Positions 17,524 through 26,397 of a stretch of DNA of 64,000 nucleotides are shown here, piece after piece. The DNA is taken from the NCBI RefSeq assembly GCF_016865235.1, contig NZ_CP064030.1, positions 186,001 to 250,000 on the forward strand. The letters are read 5' to 3'. The position numbers and the translations under genes are program-made. The DNA comes from Dyella caseinilytica. GTDB taxonomy: Bacteria; Pseudomonadota; Gammaproteobacteria; Xanthomonadales; Rhodanobacteraceae. Positions within the stretch are counted from its first letter, which is position 1; every line of letters begins with the position of its first letter. The notes under the pieces were generated by a model. That model made no database searches. It was not told the origin of the DNA and saw only the letters and a list, made by a program, of their open reading frames with translations.

Positions 17524-18210
17524 ATGTATACGCTCTACATCGCCAACAAGAATTATTCTTCGTGGTCCTTGCGCCCATGGGTGCTGTTGACACAGCTGGG
17601 CATCCCGTTCGAGGAAAAGCTTACGCCTTTTCTCGGTACGTCATCCAGCTGGACGGCATTCCGCACTTTTTCACCGACTGGCAAAGTGCCATGTCTGCGC
17701 GATGGTGACCTCACGGTGTGGGATTCGCTGGCGATCGCCGAATATGTCGCCGAACGTCATCACAGCGTATGGCCAGCCGATCCGCGCGCACGCGCATGGG
17801 CGCGCAGTGCGGCAGCTGAAATGCATTCCGGTTTCGAGGCATTGCGTTCCCATTGCCCCATGAATTGCGGTATTCGCCTGCAACTGAATACGCATCCTGC
17901 TGCGCTCACGCGTGACCTCTCGCGCCTGCAGGAGTTGTGGAGCGAAGGCTTGAGCCAACTTGGCGGCCCTTATCTCGCAGGCGCGGCATTCAGCGCCGTG
18001 GATGCGTTCTATGCGCCTGTCGTGTTCCGCATCCAAAGCTATCAATTGCCGATCGATGAGCGCGCGCGAAACTATGTACAGCGCATGCTGGCGCTACCGG
18101 CCATGCAGCGCTGGTACGAGGCCGCACTGCAAGAAACGTGGCGCGATCCGGATCATGAAGAAGAAACGCTGCGCCAAGGAACATTGCTGCAGGATTTGCG
18201 CGCGGCTTGA
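17524..18210 (+). CDS. Glutathione S-transferase family protein
   Basis: 228 residues. N-terminal domain MYTLYIANKNYSSWSLRPWVLL with SPTGKVPCLRDGDLTVWDSLAIAEYV (cis-Pro and glutathione-binding D-S); C-terminal helical domain with GAAFSAVDAFYAPVVFR. It resembles the YfcF/maleylacetoacetate-isomerase-like GSTs (NxxYSSWSLRPW motif, catalytic Ser). A GAGGGGATG ribosome site precedes the ATG. Convergent with ubiE. Confidence 0.9.
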   Translation: MYTLYIANKNYSSWSLRPWVLLTQLGIPFEEKLTPFLGTSSSWTAFRTFSPTGKVPCLRDGDLTVWDSLAIAEYVAERHHSVWPADPRARAWARSAAAEMHSGFEALRSHCPMNCGIRLQLNTHPAALTRDLSRLQELWSEGLSQLGGPYLAGAAFSAVDAFYAPVVFRIQSYQLPIDERARNYVQRMLALPAMQRWYEAALQETWRDPDHEEETLRQGTLLQDLRAA

Positions 18211-18311
18211 TATTTGCGGGATGTATCGCCTGTTATAGCAACGTCGTTGCCCCCTTCTGAACAAAGGCGTGACCATGCGAATGGCCGGCGTTACATCCTG
18301 AGGTCTGCAAA

Positions 18312-19061
18312 TCAGAGTTTGTAGGCGCGATGGATCGCGACGATCCCGTTGCTGAGATTGCGCACTTCCACGCGGCCAAAACCTGCCTGTTCCATCATGC
18401 CCTTGAGCGTTTCCTGATCCGGATGCTTGCGGATCGATTCGGCCAGATACTGGTAGCTGTCCGCATCGCGTGCAAACAGACGGCCGAGCTTGGGTAGTAC
18501 CTGGAAGGAATGGAAGTCGTAGAGCTTGCTGAAGAGCTCGCTCTGTACTTTGGAGAATTCCAGCACCAAGGCGCGGCCACCGGGCTTGAGCACGCGGCAG
18601 ATATCGGCCAGTGCCTTGTCCTTGTCGGTAACATTACGCAGGCCGAACGCCATGGTCACGGCATCGAAGGTGTTGTCCGGGAACGGCAGCACTTCGGCGT
18701 TCATCTGTGCCCAGCGCAGACCGGACACCAGGCCGCGGTCGGTGAGCCGATCGCGGCCCACAGTGAGCATGGCGGCGTTGATGTCACCCACCACGACATC
18801 GCCTTCGTCGCCGACGACGGGCTTGATCAGCGCGGCGATATCGCCGGTGCCGCCGGCCAGATCGAGCACGCGATCGCCACGGCGGATGCCACTGATCGCC
18901 ACGAAATGGCGCTTCCACAACCGATGGATGCCGAGCGACATCAGGTCGTTCATCAGGTCGTAGTTGCGGGCGACCGAGGTGAATACCTGGCCGACCAACT
19001 TTTGCTTATCCGCCACCGGGACGTCGCGGAATCCGAAATGGGTAGTGGGCTGCTCGCTCAT
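18312..19061 (-). CDS. ubiE: Demethylmenaquinone/2-polyprenyl-6-methoxy-benzoquinol methylase
   Basis: SAM-dependent C-methylation in ubiquinone (and menaquinone) synthesis, at the membrane. 249 residues (E. coli 251). SAM site VLDLAGGTGDIAALI, then VVGDINAAML, FDAVTMAFGLRNVTDKDKAL, GRALVLEFSK and the UbiE tail SYQYLAESIRKHPDQETLKGMMEQAGF. The frame stays open to 19838, but the residues before MSEQPTTHFGFRDV are a shadow of the genes on the other strand; the ATG at 19059-19061 is the true start. Divergent from the DsrE operon. Confidence 0.97.
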   Translation of the reverse strand: MSEQPTTHFGFRDVPVADKQKLVGQVFTSVARNYDLMNDLMSLGIHRLWKRHFVAISGIRRGDRVLDLAGGTGDIAALIKPVVGDEGDVVVGDINAAMLTVGRDRLTDRGLVSGLRWAQMNAEVLPFPDNTFDAVTMAFGLRNVTDKDKALADICRVLKPGGRALVLEFSKVQSELFSKLYDFHSFQVLPKLGRLFARDADSYQYLAESIRKHPDQETLKGMMEQAGFGRVEVRNLSNGIVAIHRAYKL

Positions 19062-19199
19062 GCGCGCATGGTACAGGATGAGGAGGGGTGATAAGGCAAA
19101 TTTATCTGTTATATACGCAGTACGAAGTGGCCTGATGGCCTTGAGCGGCGTAGCCTTCCCGATGACGCAATTCGCGCGTTGTTCGGTGAGACGGAAAGC

Positions 19200-19736
19200 A
19201 TGAAACGTTTGGTCCTGTTGTTGTCCTGTGCCGGCCTGCTTGCCTGCGGCGCTGCCGCGGCGCAGAACGCCCCGCAAGTGATCACCGCCGCCGGTGCCTA
19301 CCATCCGCTGCCCCATGCGGCTTATCAGCCGGATCGGAACGCGACGTACAAGGTGGTGTTTGCGCTGACCAAGGCGGCTGACAAGCCGGATCAAGTCAAT
19401 CCAGGCATCGAACGTGTGGCGCGCACAGTGAACCTGTATGTCGCGGCTGGTGTTCCTCTTGGTCACCTGAAATTTGTCGCGGTGGCCTATGGTCCGGCGA
19501 CCGGCCTGGTGCTGGATGACGAGCACTATCAGGCCCAATTCGGCACCAGCAATCCCAACTTGGCGGTGATCAGCCAGCTGCGCAAGGCGGGCGTCGATGT
19601 GGCTGTGTGCGGTCAGGCCATGGCCGAGCATCACTACCCGAATGACTGGGCAGCCAAGGACGTTACCTTGAGCCTGTCCGCGCTCACCACGATTACCGAG
19701 TTGGAACAGCAGGGCTATGCCCTGATGCCGCTGTAA
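19200..19736 (+). CDS. Exported DsrE-family protein (first gene of tsd-like operon)
   Basis: 178 residues with a signal peptide (MKRLVLLLSCAGLLACGAAAAQ), so it is periplasmic, or a lipoprotein if Cys16 is a lipobox. The DsrE fold is recognisable from KVVFALTKAA, RTVNLYVAAGVPLGHLKFVAVAYG and the strand AGVDVAVCGQAM with one conserved Cys (137). DsrE/DsrF-like proteins handle protein-bound persulfide. The start at 19200 follows GGAAAG. It is followed after 15 bp by a binding-protein gene and two cytochrome c genes, so a role in extracytoplasmic sulfur chemistry is inferred. Confidence 0.82.
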   Translation: MKRLVLLLSCAGLLACGAAAAQNAPQVITAAGAYHPLPHAAYQPDRNATYKVVFALTKAADKPDQVNPGIERVARTVNLYVAAGVPLGHLKFVAVAYGPATGLVLDDEHYQAQFGTSNPNLAVISQLRKAGVDVAVCGQAMAEHHYPNDWAAKDVTLSLSALTTITELEQQGYALMPL

Positions 19737-19751
19737 GACCAAGGAGCCTGT

Positions 19752-20702
19752 ATGTTGCCATCGCCGAATCGCCGCCGGTTGAGCGCGTTGCTCGCCGGGA
19801 TGTTTGCTGTTGTCTGCAGCGTGGCCAGTGCTGCGCAAACGGACTATCTGCCGCCCTGGAATCCGCCGCCGGCAGGTGGCGTGTCATTCGCGGTGCCGCC
19901 ATTCGATGCGATTGCCGATTTGCATGGCGACATTGTCGATCCGCAACTGACGGTGTTCTTCGCCGGCAACCAGTTCATGGTGGTGCACGATCTGGTGGAA
20001 GCCTTCAAGCAGCGCTATCCGCAGTATCAACGGATCTATGTGGAAACGTTGCCGCCTGGCATTCTCGCCAAGCAGATTGAAACCGGTTCGCTGGTGATGG
20101 GCAATCTGCGTATTGCGCTGAAGCCGGACATCTTCACCAATGGCAAAGGTTCGATCGCTGATCTGCAAAAGCAGCATGGTTGGTTTGCCGATACGGCAGA
20201 CTACGCGCGCAATCCGTTGGCGATCATGGTGGCGAAGGGCAATCCCAAGCACATCGAGGGGTTGAAGGATCTCGGGCGTGGCGATGTGCGCGTCAGCATG
20301 CCCAATCCGCAGTGGGAAGGCATCGCCAAGCAAATCGAGGCGAGCTATCGCAAGGCGGGTGGCGATGCGTTAGATCACACGATCATGGATAGCAAGGTAA
20401 AAGACGGCAGCACCTATCTCACCCGCATCCATCATCGCGAATCCCCGTTACGGGTGTTGCAGGGCGAATCCGATGCAGCACCGGTATGGTCGACGGAAGC
20501 GTATTTCCAGCAGGAGATTTTGCATCGTCCCGTAGAGACCGTTGCCATACCCGCGGATCAGAACGTTACGGCAACCTATACCGCAGCCCGCATGAAAGAT
20601 GCGCCGCATGCGCAGGCTGCGAAAGACTTCCTCGCTTTCATGACGTCTTCCGAGGCGCAGGCTATTTATCGCAAATACGGCTTCCAGCCACCGCAGCCAT
20701 GA
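19752..20702 (+). CDS. Periplasmic substrate-binding protein (ModA/PBP-like type II)
   Basis: 316 residues with a signal peptide (ALLAGMFAVVCSVASA). Features of the type II binding fold: LTVFFAGNQFMVVHDLVEAFKQRYPQY at the first strand, ARNPLAIMVAKGNPKHIEGLKDLGRGDVRVSMPNPQW in the middle (as in molybdate-type binders), and AKDFLAFMTSSEAQAIYRKYGF at the end. No ABC permease or ATPase is nearby, so it is not an obvious importer component. Its stop overlaps the start of the next cytochrome gene (ATGA), showing translational coupling. Likely ligand: a sulfur oxyanion or other anion (inference). Confidence 0.82.
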   Translation: MLPSPNRRRLSALLAGMFAVVCSVASAAQTDYLPPWNPPPAGGVSFAVPPFDAIADLHGDIVDPQLTVFFAGNQFMVVHDLVEAFKQRYPQYQRIYVETLPPGILAKQIETGSLVMGNLRIALKPDIFTNGKGSIADLQKQHGWFADTADYARNPLAIMVAKGNPKHIEGLKDLGRGDVRVSMPNPQWEGIAKQIEASYRKAGGDALDHTIMDSKVKDGSTYLTRIHHRESPLRVLQGESDAAPVWSTEAYFQQEILHRPVETVAIPADQNVTATYTAARMKDAPHAQAAKDFLAFMTSSEAQAIYRKYGFQPPQP

Positions 20703-21361
20703 ACATGCTGCGCATCGCAGGACTCATGTTTTGCGCGCTCTGGGTGAGCTGTACGCTGGCCGACACGCCTGATGGCGCCACGATTGCGCAGCAGGGCAAC
20801 GGACATGGCGCGGCACCTTGCATGGCTTGCCACAGCGCTGATGGTGGCGGACAGGCCGCGGCGGGTTTTCCGCGCCTGGCCGGCTTGCCGGAAGCGTATC
20901 TGCGCAAGCAACTGGAAGACTTCGCCAACGGCACACGCGTCAATGCCACCATGCAACCGGTGGTCAGCGCGTTGAGCGATGCTGATCGCGATGCGGTCGC
21001 GCTGTACTACGGCAAGTTGCCGGTGCCTGCGCCAGCACCGGTGCCTCCACTCAGAGACGACGTAGCAAAGCTCGGCCAGGAGCTGGCGACGCGTGGACGC
21101 TGGTCAGACACATTGCCCGCTTGCGAGCAATGTCACGGTCCCGGAGGCATCGGTGTCGGCGATCATTTTCCGCCATTGGCAGGACAGTCATCGGTGTACA
21201 TCAGCAACGAACTGCAAGCCTGGAAGCAGGGATCGCGGCACAACGATCCGCTGCAACTGATGCAGCACGTTGCAGCAACATTGAACGATAAGGATATCGA
21301 AGCCATCAGCGCGTGGTACGCGGCACAACCGGTCACGCCGCCGAAGGAGCAGCAGCCATGA
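20699..21361 (+). CDS. Diheme cytochrome c (c4/TsdB-like)
   Basis: 220 residues with a signal peptide. Two class I cytochrome c domains: heme motifs CMACH (41-45) and CEQCH (142-146), each followed by FPRLAGLPEAYLRKQL or FPPLAGQSSVYISNEL, the typical c4 duplication, with candidate axial Met in NATMQPV and LQLMQHV. The first ATG overlaps the upstream stop, and the downstream gene overlaps its stop. Such proteins accept electrons from thiosulfate dehydrogenase and pass them to terminal oxidases. Confidence 0.88.
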   Translation: MNMLRIAGLMFCALWVSCTLADTPDGATIAQQGNGHGAAPCMACHSADGGGQAAAGFPRLAGLPEAYLRKQLEDFANGTRVNATMQPVVSALSDADRDAVALYYGKLPVPAPAPVPPLRDDVAKLGQELATRGRWSDTLPACEQCHGPGGIGVGDHFPPLAGQSSVYISNELQAWKQGSRHNDPLQLMQHVAATLNDKDIEAISAWYAAQPVTPPKEQQP

Positions 21362-22287
21362 AACCAAAGTTCTTGATCCTGATGGTGTCGGCCAGCCTGC
21401 TTGCAGCCTGCGATCACTCCACGCCGCAGGCTTCCGCGCCTGCAACCCAAGAACCGGCACATGCTGCCTCATCCGCAAAAGCAGAAGCCCGCTTCGAGCC
21501 TCCTGCCGAATCCACCATTCCGAATGACGATTTTGGCAAACAGATAGCACTTGGCCGGCAGATCTTCATGGATCCTGGCACCTACGCCAAAGCCTACGTT
21601 GGCAATCAGCTCAGCTGCGAAAACTGCCACCTCGACGCCGGACGCCTCGCGCACTCCGCTCCTCTATGGGGCGCGTATCCCATGTACCCGGCCTACCGCA
21701 GCAAAAACCATCACGTAAACACGTTCGCCGAACGCTTGCAGGGCTGTTTCAACTACAGCATGAACGGCAAGGCACCGCCGCTTGGCGATCCGGTGCTGGT
21801 TGCGCTGGAAAGCTATGCCTATTGGATGTCGAAGGGCGAACCGATCGGGACGTCGTTGCCGGGTCGCGGTTATCCCAAACTGGCAAAGCCTGCACAGGCT
21901 CCGGATTACGCGCGAGGTGAAACCGTCTACAAACGCGATTGCGCGTTATGTCATGGCGACGATGGACAGGGGCAGCAAGCTGCCAGCCGCACGGTATTCC
22001 CGCCGTTGTGGGGGCCGCAGTCTTTCAACTGGGGCGCCGGCATGGAACAAATCACCAACGCTGCCGGTTTCATCAAGGCCAACATGCCACTTGGACGAGG
22101 CAATACGCTCACTGATCAAGATGCATGGGATGTGGCGTACTTCATGGATGCCCACGAGCGGCCACAAGATCCCCGCTACAAAGATTCGGTAGCGGCTACG
22201 CGCGAGGCCTATCACGACACGCCCGATTCCTTGTACGGCGTTACGGTAAACGGGCATGTCCTGGGGCAGGGAATCAGTACGCATTGA
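21358..22287 (+). CDS. TsdA-like diheme cytochrome c lipoprotein (thiosulfate dehydrogenase family)
   Basis: 309 residues. Signal peptide with lipobox LLAAC (Cys18). Two heme motifs, CENCH (87-91) and CALCH (195-199). The segment CHLDAGR..APLWGAYPMYPAYRSKN..NTFAERLQGCFNYSMNGKAPP matches the catalytic domain of TsdA, with Cys130 at the place where family members have the unusual axial cysteine ligand of the active-site heme. TsdA joins two thiosulfates to tetrathionate, or works in reverse. The start overlaps the previous stop (ATGA). A lipoprotein form is unusual: many TsdA enzymes are soluble. Identity as TsdA family is confident; reaction direction is unknown. Confidence 0.83.
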   Translation: MKPKFLILMVSASLLAACDHSTPQASAPATQEPAHAASSAKAEARFEPPAESTIPNDDFGKQIALGRQIFMDPGTYAKAYVGNQLSCENCHLDAGRLAHSAPLWGAYPMYPAYRSKNHHVNTFAERLQGCFNYSMNGKAPPLGDPVLVALESYAYWMSKGEPIGTSLPGRGYPKLAKPAQAPDYARGETVYKRDCALCHGDDGQGQQAASRTVFPPLWGPQSFNWGAGMEQITNAAGFIKANMPLGRGNTLTDQDAWDVAYFMDAHERPQDPRYKDSVAATREAYHDTPDSLYGVTVNGHVLGQGISTH

Positions 22288-22787
22288 GCACATGGCTTCC
22301 GCAAATTATTGCGACAGCGCACTGTGTGAGATTCAAGAACTTGCTGTTACTTTGTGGCCCGAAATGACATAGCATCATTTCGGTAACAGGGGGCTTAAAA
22401 CGGCGCAATAAGACGCCGTTTCGCATAAACAGGGAGGCAGTGTGTCAGGCAATCTGACGCACTGTTTGCAACAAATTCCGTCGATTGGGGCGACTGGAAA
22501 CCTTACAAGCGAGTAGCACCTGCGAGGCGGGGTGGATGTGCGTGTGCATCCGTCCCATTTGAGGTTTATCAGGGATCGACGGATCGATGAAAATTCTTCC
22601 GCAGTCGCTTTGCACGAACATGGCATGCATCGGCATGCTCCTTCGACCGACATTTGCGTGCGCCCATTGGATTAATCCTGCGCAGCGAATGCGTCCTTGA
22701 TGTAACTCCCCGATTTCCATTCATGGCGCATCTGGCATGCGCCGCATCTTCCTGTGCGAATTCAATTGAACAAATGGAGTTGCATCC
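22288..22787. other. Intergenic region before the first protease autotransporter
   Basis: About 500 bp without a supported gene. It holds a hairpin at 22398-22421. Small open frames on the minus strand (22375-22653, 22569-22793) have no recognisable features. The promoter of the autotransporter should lie in its last 100 bp. Confidence 0.5.
22398..22421 (+). terminator. Hairpin downstream of the tsd-like operon
   Basis: AAACGGCG and CGCCGTTT form a perfect 8-bp stem with an 8-nt loop, about 110 bp after the TsdA-like stop. The A-rich 5' side and T-rich 3' side of the stem fit a bidirectional intrinsic terminator, although the T-run is short. Confidence 0.55.
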
Positions 22788-25784
22788 ATGCATAAGGTCA
22801 GTCGTCGAAACGTGTTGGCAGTTTGTTTGGGAATCGCGTTAACCACTTCACTGACGGCATGTGGTGGTGGAGGGGGTGGTGGCAACAGCAATGTAAAGCC
22901 CACGGTCACTACGCCTTCACCGACTCCTGCGCCGACTCCTGCACCGGCGCCGGCTCCCACCCCAGCCCCAGCTCCTCCATCAGGGCCGGCACCTACGACA
23001 CTTACGGGCAGTCCCACGCCGCTCTCCACGCCGGCCATTCTCGGCTACAACCCGTTGCTTGCGCAGCTCGCTCCAGAGAACGTCACGCTTGCATGGATTA
23101 CAGCGCAGAGCCTTACGGGCAATCAGGGTCAAGGCGTCAAGGTTGGTGTGCTGGATAGCGGTGCGCAAGCCAACAATCCCGCGCTGCTCAATCGCATCAG
23201 TTGGTTCCAGGATTACGTGGATCCCAGTAATACGACGCCGCAGGATACGGATGGTCATGGAACCATGATGGCGGAAATCATCGGCGGAACGGCGAATGCC
23301 AATGGTTCGGGCAACAATCCCTTCGAGGGTGGCGTGGCGCCGCAGTCTTCGCTGTACATCGCGAGGGTTGGTGACAGTAGCGGCAATGTCGACCTCAGCC
23401 TGGTGCCACAGGCACTTGCCGACCTGACTGCGCAAGGCGTGAAGCTGATCAACAATTCCTATGGAAGCACCACATCCATTACTGGCGTAGCTCCAACCGA
23501 TCCGCAGATTGCCGGGAGCTATGCGGTCTATGCTTCGACCGCGACCAATGGTCAGTTGATGGTTTTTGCGGCAGGTAACGAAGGTAAGTCTCAGCCAAGC
23601 ATTGAAGCAGGATTGCCTTATTACGAACCTAGCCTGCAGAACAACTGGTTGGCGGTGGTGAATGTCACGTTGAACGCCAATGGGCAGGTGACAGGCCTGG
23701 ACACCACTGCCACCTCCAACGCATGTGGCGTGGCCGCTCCCTGGTGCCTCGCGGCGCCGGGTTATATCTATGTTTCCCCTGTGGCCAACACTCCATTCTC
23801 CACTGGAGCCGGCGACGGTACATCCGGATCGGCCGCTGTTGTCAGTGGTGTGGCAGCGCTCGTATGGCAAAAGTTTCCGTTCTTTACCGCGTCCAATGTG
23901 CAGCAGACGTTGCTGGGTACGGCTACCAATCTGGGTAGTCCGGCTTATTACGGCTACGGGTTGGTGAATGCCGAGGCGGCGGTTAATGGACCAGGTCAGC
24001 TCAACTGGGGTGTTTTTGACGTCAACGTCCCCACAAGTCAAACCGCGGCTTTCTCGAACAACCTCTCCGGCGGCGGCTCGCTGCAATTGGATGGTGCAGG
24101 ATCGCTCTTTTTGATGGGGATGAACAATATCGGTGGCCTTACCGTCAATGGTGGCACGCTTTATGTGTCGACCGGTACCACGACCACGGCGAGCGAAACG
24201 ACTGTCAACGGCGGTCAACTTATCGTCGATGGTACTTTGGCTTCCAATGTGGTCGTCAACCAATCAGGGGAGTTGACGACCGTTGCAACAGGAAATGCCA
24301 TCAACGGCAACGTTCTCAGTAGCGGGATGGTCTACACGGGAGCTGGCGGGTCCTTGCAAATCAACGGCAATTACACGGTCATTCTGGCAACGCAGGCCGG
24401 GTCGCCGACTGAAACGGAAATCACTCTGACTTCGCCGCTGGAAGTTTCCGGTGTGGCGACCTTGAACAAATCCTTGCTAATCGTAGATCTGCCGTCTGGC
24501 TACACGCCGCAGGCGAACGCGCTCGTGTTACAGGCGAATGGAGGCGTATCCGGTGTATTCGGATCGGTCACGGTCGCCAACAGTGTCTATACCAGCGGTA
24601 GCCTGTCCTACACGGCTACCCAGGTCGATATAACCCTCAACCAGGCATCGGTTTCGGCTGTCGCACAGGCTGCGATGCCTGGGCTGGTCACCACACAGCA
24701 GACGGCCGAGCACATCCAGGCCGCATTGGTAAAGGCCAATCAATGGGTCGCTTCGGATCCTTCGTCGCATGCAACCTTTCTCGATGCGGCAGGTGACTTT
24801 TTACACGTGAGTTCCATGGCGCAGGCCGCGGCATCGATCAATAGCCTCTCGGGTCAATTGCTGGCATCTTCACAGGGGCTCACGTTTGAGCAGGCAGGCA
24901 TCGTCAACCGAACTGTGGCCGATCGCCTCGTTGATATCGATGATGGCAACGCGCAACAAGGCGCTTGGTTCCAAGGCACCGGCGCAGATGGTGATATCGC
25001 GCGCAGTGGTTATGCCACTGGCAATTACAGCGGTGGCGGTTCCGTAGCCGGTTACGACATGAAGCTCGCTGACGATTTCATGCTGGGCGTGGGCCTGGAT
25101 TGGAATCACCTGGGTTCGAGCTACAGCCTGCAAGGCGGTAACAACACCTCTCGCAGTACGGGTGCGATGCTGTATGCCAAGTGGACGGCCGGTAATGCGT
25201 ACCTGTCGGGCCGCATGGGCGAAGATTGGATTCACAGCGACACCAGCCGTTGGGGTGTGCTTGGTGTAGTGCCCGCTGCCATCACCAGTTCGCGCAATGA
25301 TGAGATGACGTCCGCTTATCTGGAGGCGGGCTACAACGTGAAGTCGGATGCATGGACGACCACACCCTTCGTGTCGGCTGGCGATGAGCATCTGGATCGT
25401 GGTGCGATCAACGAGCAAGGTGCGGGTGGTTTCGGTATTGCCGCGCCAAGCGATGATTTCAACCAAAGCTACGCGCAGCTCGGCGCACGTCTCGCTTATC
25501 GTTGGGCGTGGGGTGATGGGCAGCTCTCGTTGAAAGGCTATGCGTTGTATCAACGTATCCTGGGCGGCAAGGATCTTGGTTTCACCGCCGCCTATGCCGG
25601 AGCACCCAACGCCACCTTCGAGCTTGAAGGTGTGAACTCACCACGCAACAGCGAATGGGTCGGTGCAGGTTTGAATGCGGTCATGAATAACCACTGGTCG
25701 TGGTATCTGAATCTGGATGGGCAATTCGCAAGTGGTGGCACCAAGGCGCGGATGATCAGTGCGGGGGCTCGCTACAGTTTTTAA
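22788..25784 (+). CDS. Lipoprotein autotransporter serine protease, S8 family (SphB1/NalP-like), copy 1
   Basis: 998 residues. Signal peptide with lipobox SLTAC (Cys25), then a Gly7 and Pro/Ala-rich linker (to about residue 82). Subtilisin domain: Asp123 in VGVLDSGA, His157 in DGHGTMMAEI, oxyanion Asn264 in AAGNEG and Ser346 in GDGTSGSAAVVSG. A beta-helical stalk follows (GGLTVNGGTLYV repeats, about 440-600), then a beta-barrel translocator from about residue 720 that ends in ISAGARYSF with the terminal Phe needed for BAM insertion. The layout equals SphB1 of Bordetella and NalP of Neisseria, which are surface maturation proteases. A paralogue follows at 26398. Confidence 0.9.
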   Translation: MHKVSRRNVLAVCLGIALTTSLTACGGGGGGGNSNVKPTVTTPSPTPAPTPAPAPAPTPAPAPPSGPAPTTLTGSPTPLSTPAILGYNPLLAQLAPENVTLAWITAQSLTGNQGQGVKVGVLDSGAQANNPALLNRISWFQDYVDPSNTTPQDTDGHGTMMAEIIGGTANANGSGNNPFEGGVAPQSSLYIARVGDSSGNVDLSLVPQALADLTAQGVKLINNSYGSTTSITGVAPTDPQIAGSYAVYASTATNGQLMVFAAGNEGKSQPSIEAGLPYYEPSLQNNWLAVVNVTLNANGQVTGLDTTATSNACGVAAPWCLAAPGYIYVSPVANTPFSTGAGDGTSGSAAVVSGVAALVWQKFPFFTASNVQQTLLGTATNLGSPAYYGYGLVNAEAAVNGPGQLNWGVFDVNVPTSQTAAFSNNLSGGGSLQLDGAGSLFLMGMNNIGGLTVNGGTLYVSTGTTTTASETTVNGGQLIVDGTLASNVVVNQSGELTTVATGNAINGNVLSSGMVYTGAGGSLQINGNYTVILATQAGSPTETEITLTSPLEVSGVATLNKSLLIVDLPSGYTPQANALVLQANGGVSGVFGSVTVANSVYTSGSLSYTATQVDITLNQASVSAVAQAAMPGLVTTQQTAEHIQAALVKANQWVASDPSSHATFLDAAGDFLHVSSMAQAAASINSLSGQLLASSQGLTFEQAGIVNRTVADRLVDIDDGNAQQGAWFQGTGADGDIARSGYATGNYSGGGSVAGYDMKLADDFMLGVGLDWNHLGSSYSLQGGNNTSRSTGAMLYAKWTAGNAYLSGRMGEDWIHSDTSRWGVLGVVPAAITSSRNDEMTSAYLEAGYNVKSDAWTTTPFVSAGDEHLDRGAINEQGAGGFGIAAPSDDFNQSYAQLGARLAYRWAWGDGQLSLKGYALYQRILGGKDLGFTAAYAGAPNATFELEGVNSPRNSEWVGAGLNAVMNNHWSWYLNLDGQFASGGTKARMISAGARYSF

Positions 25785-26397
25785 TCGAACAAGGGTGATG
25801 CCAAGCGGCCGGTGTCGCAAATTCATGCGATGTCGGCCGCTTGGCACCACAGCGTCATTTCACTGACTCTTCACGTCAGCGTATGGTCTGCGTGCTCGGG
25901 AAAGCGCGGAATGGCACGCGCCGAGGATCTCGGCTCAAGACAGTTGTGTAACTTGCCGTTGAGCTTGAACTTGTACTGCAGCGGCCATCAGCGACTTGGT
26001 TTTTCATCTTCACGCCAGCGTGAAGATGTGGCCTGATTTTCAGGTATTTTCCTGAATGACCTGAACAAAAGAGCCCGAAAATAGCTGGCATTCGTCTTGC
26101 TTCGACCCTCCCTGGGTTTTGCAGTCATAGATGGCTGATGGGGTGATACGTCAATCAAGTCGGGATGTATGCGTGCCACGCACACATTCACTTGTTTGAT
26201 GTTTCTGCTGACGTCTCCTTCAGACGTCAGGCGCCGATGCGCTTCAGCCATTTTTCTGCCGACTGACATGGCTGCGCTGTGTGCGATTTGCACCAGCGCA
26301 TGGGGAATAGCTGTCTCGATTTCCCAAGCCGATCATGCGTGCGCTTGTCAGCACGTGTTGTGGTTTATCTCAATGCTTGACGGGCAGGGTTGTAGTG
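25785..26397. other. Intergenic region between the two protease autotransporters
   Basis: About 610 bp without a supported gene; it contains a long hairpin at 25799-25846. Short open frames on both strands lack coding character. It shows no obvious similarity to the 500 bp upstream of copy 1, so the duplication does not include the promoter region as far as I can see. Confidence 0.5.
25799..25846 (+). terminator. Long hairpin after protease autotransporter copy 1
   Basis: Perfect 12-bp arms TGCCAAGCGGCC and GGCCGCTTGGCA, with an inner TCGCA/TGCGA stem. It starts 14 bp after the stop codon. There is no clear T-run, so termination is likely but not certain. Confidence 0.55.

Noticed and set aside
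18312..19838. ubiE extended to 508 residues
   Set aside because: Residues before MSEQPTTHFGFRDV are antisense to the DsrE gene; UbiE is normally about 250 residues.
22980..24263. 427-residue open frame on the minus strand
   Set aside because: Antisense of the S8 autotransporter; no recognisable domain.
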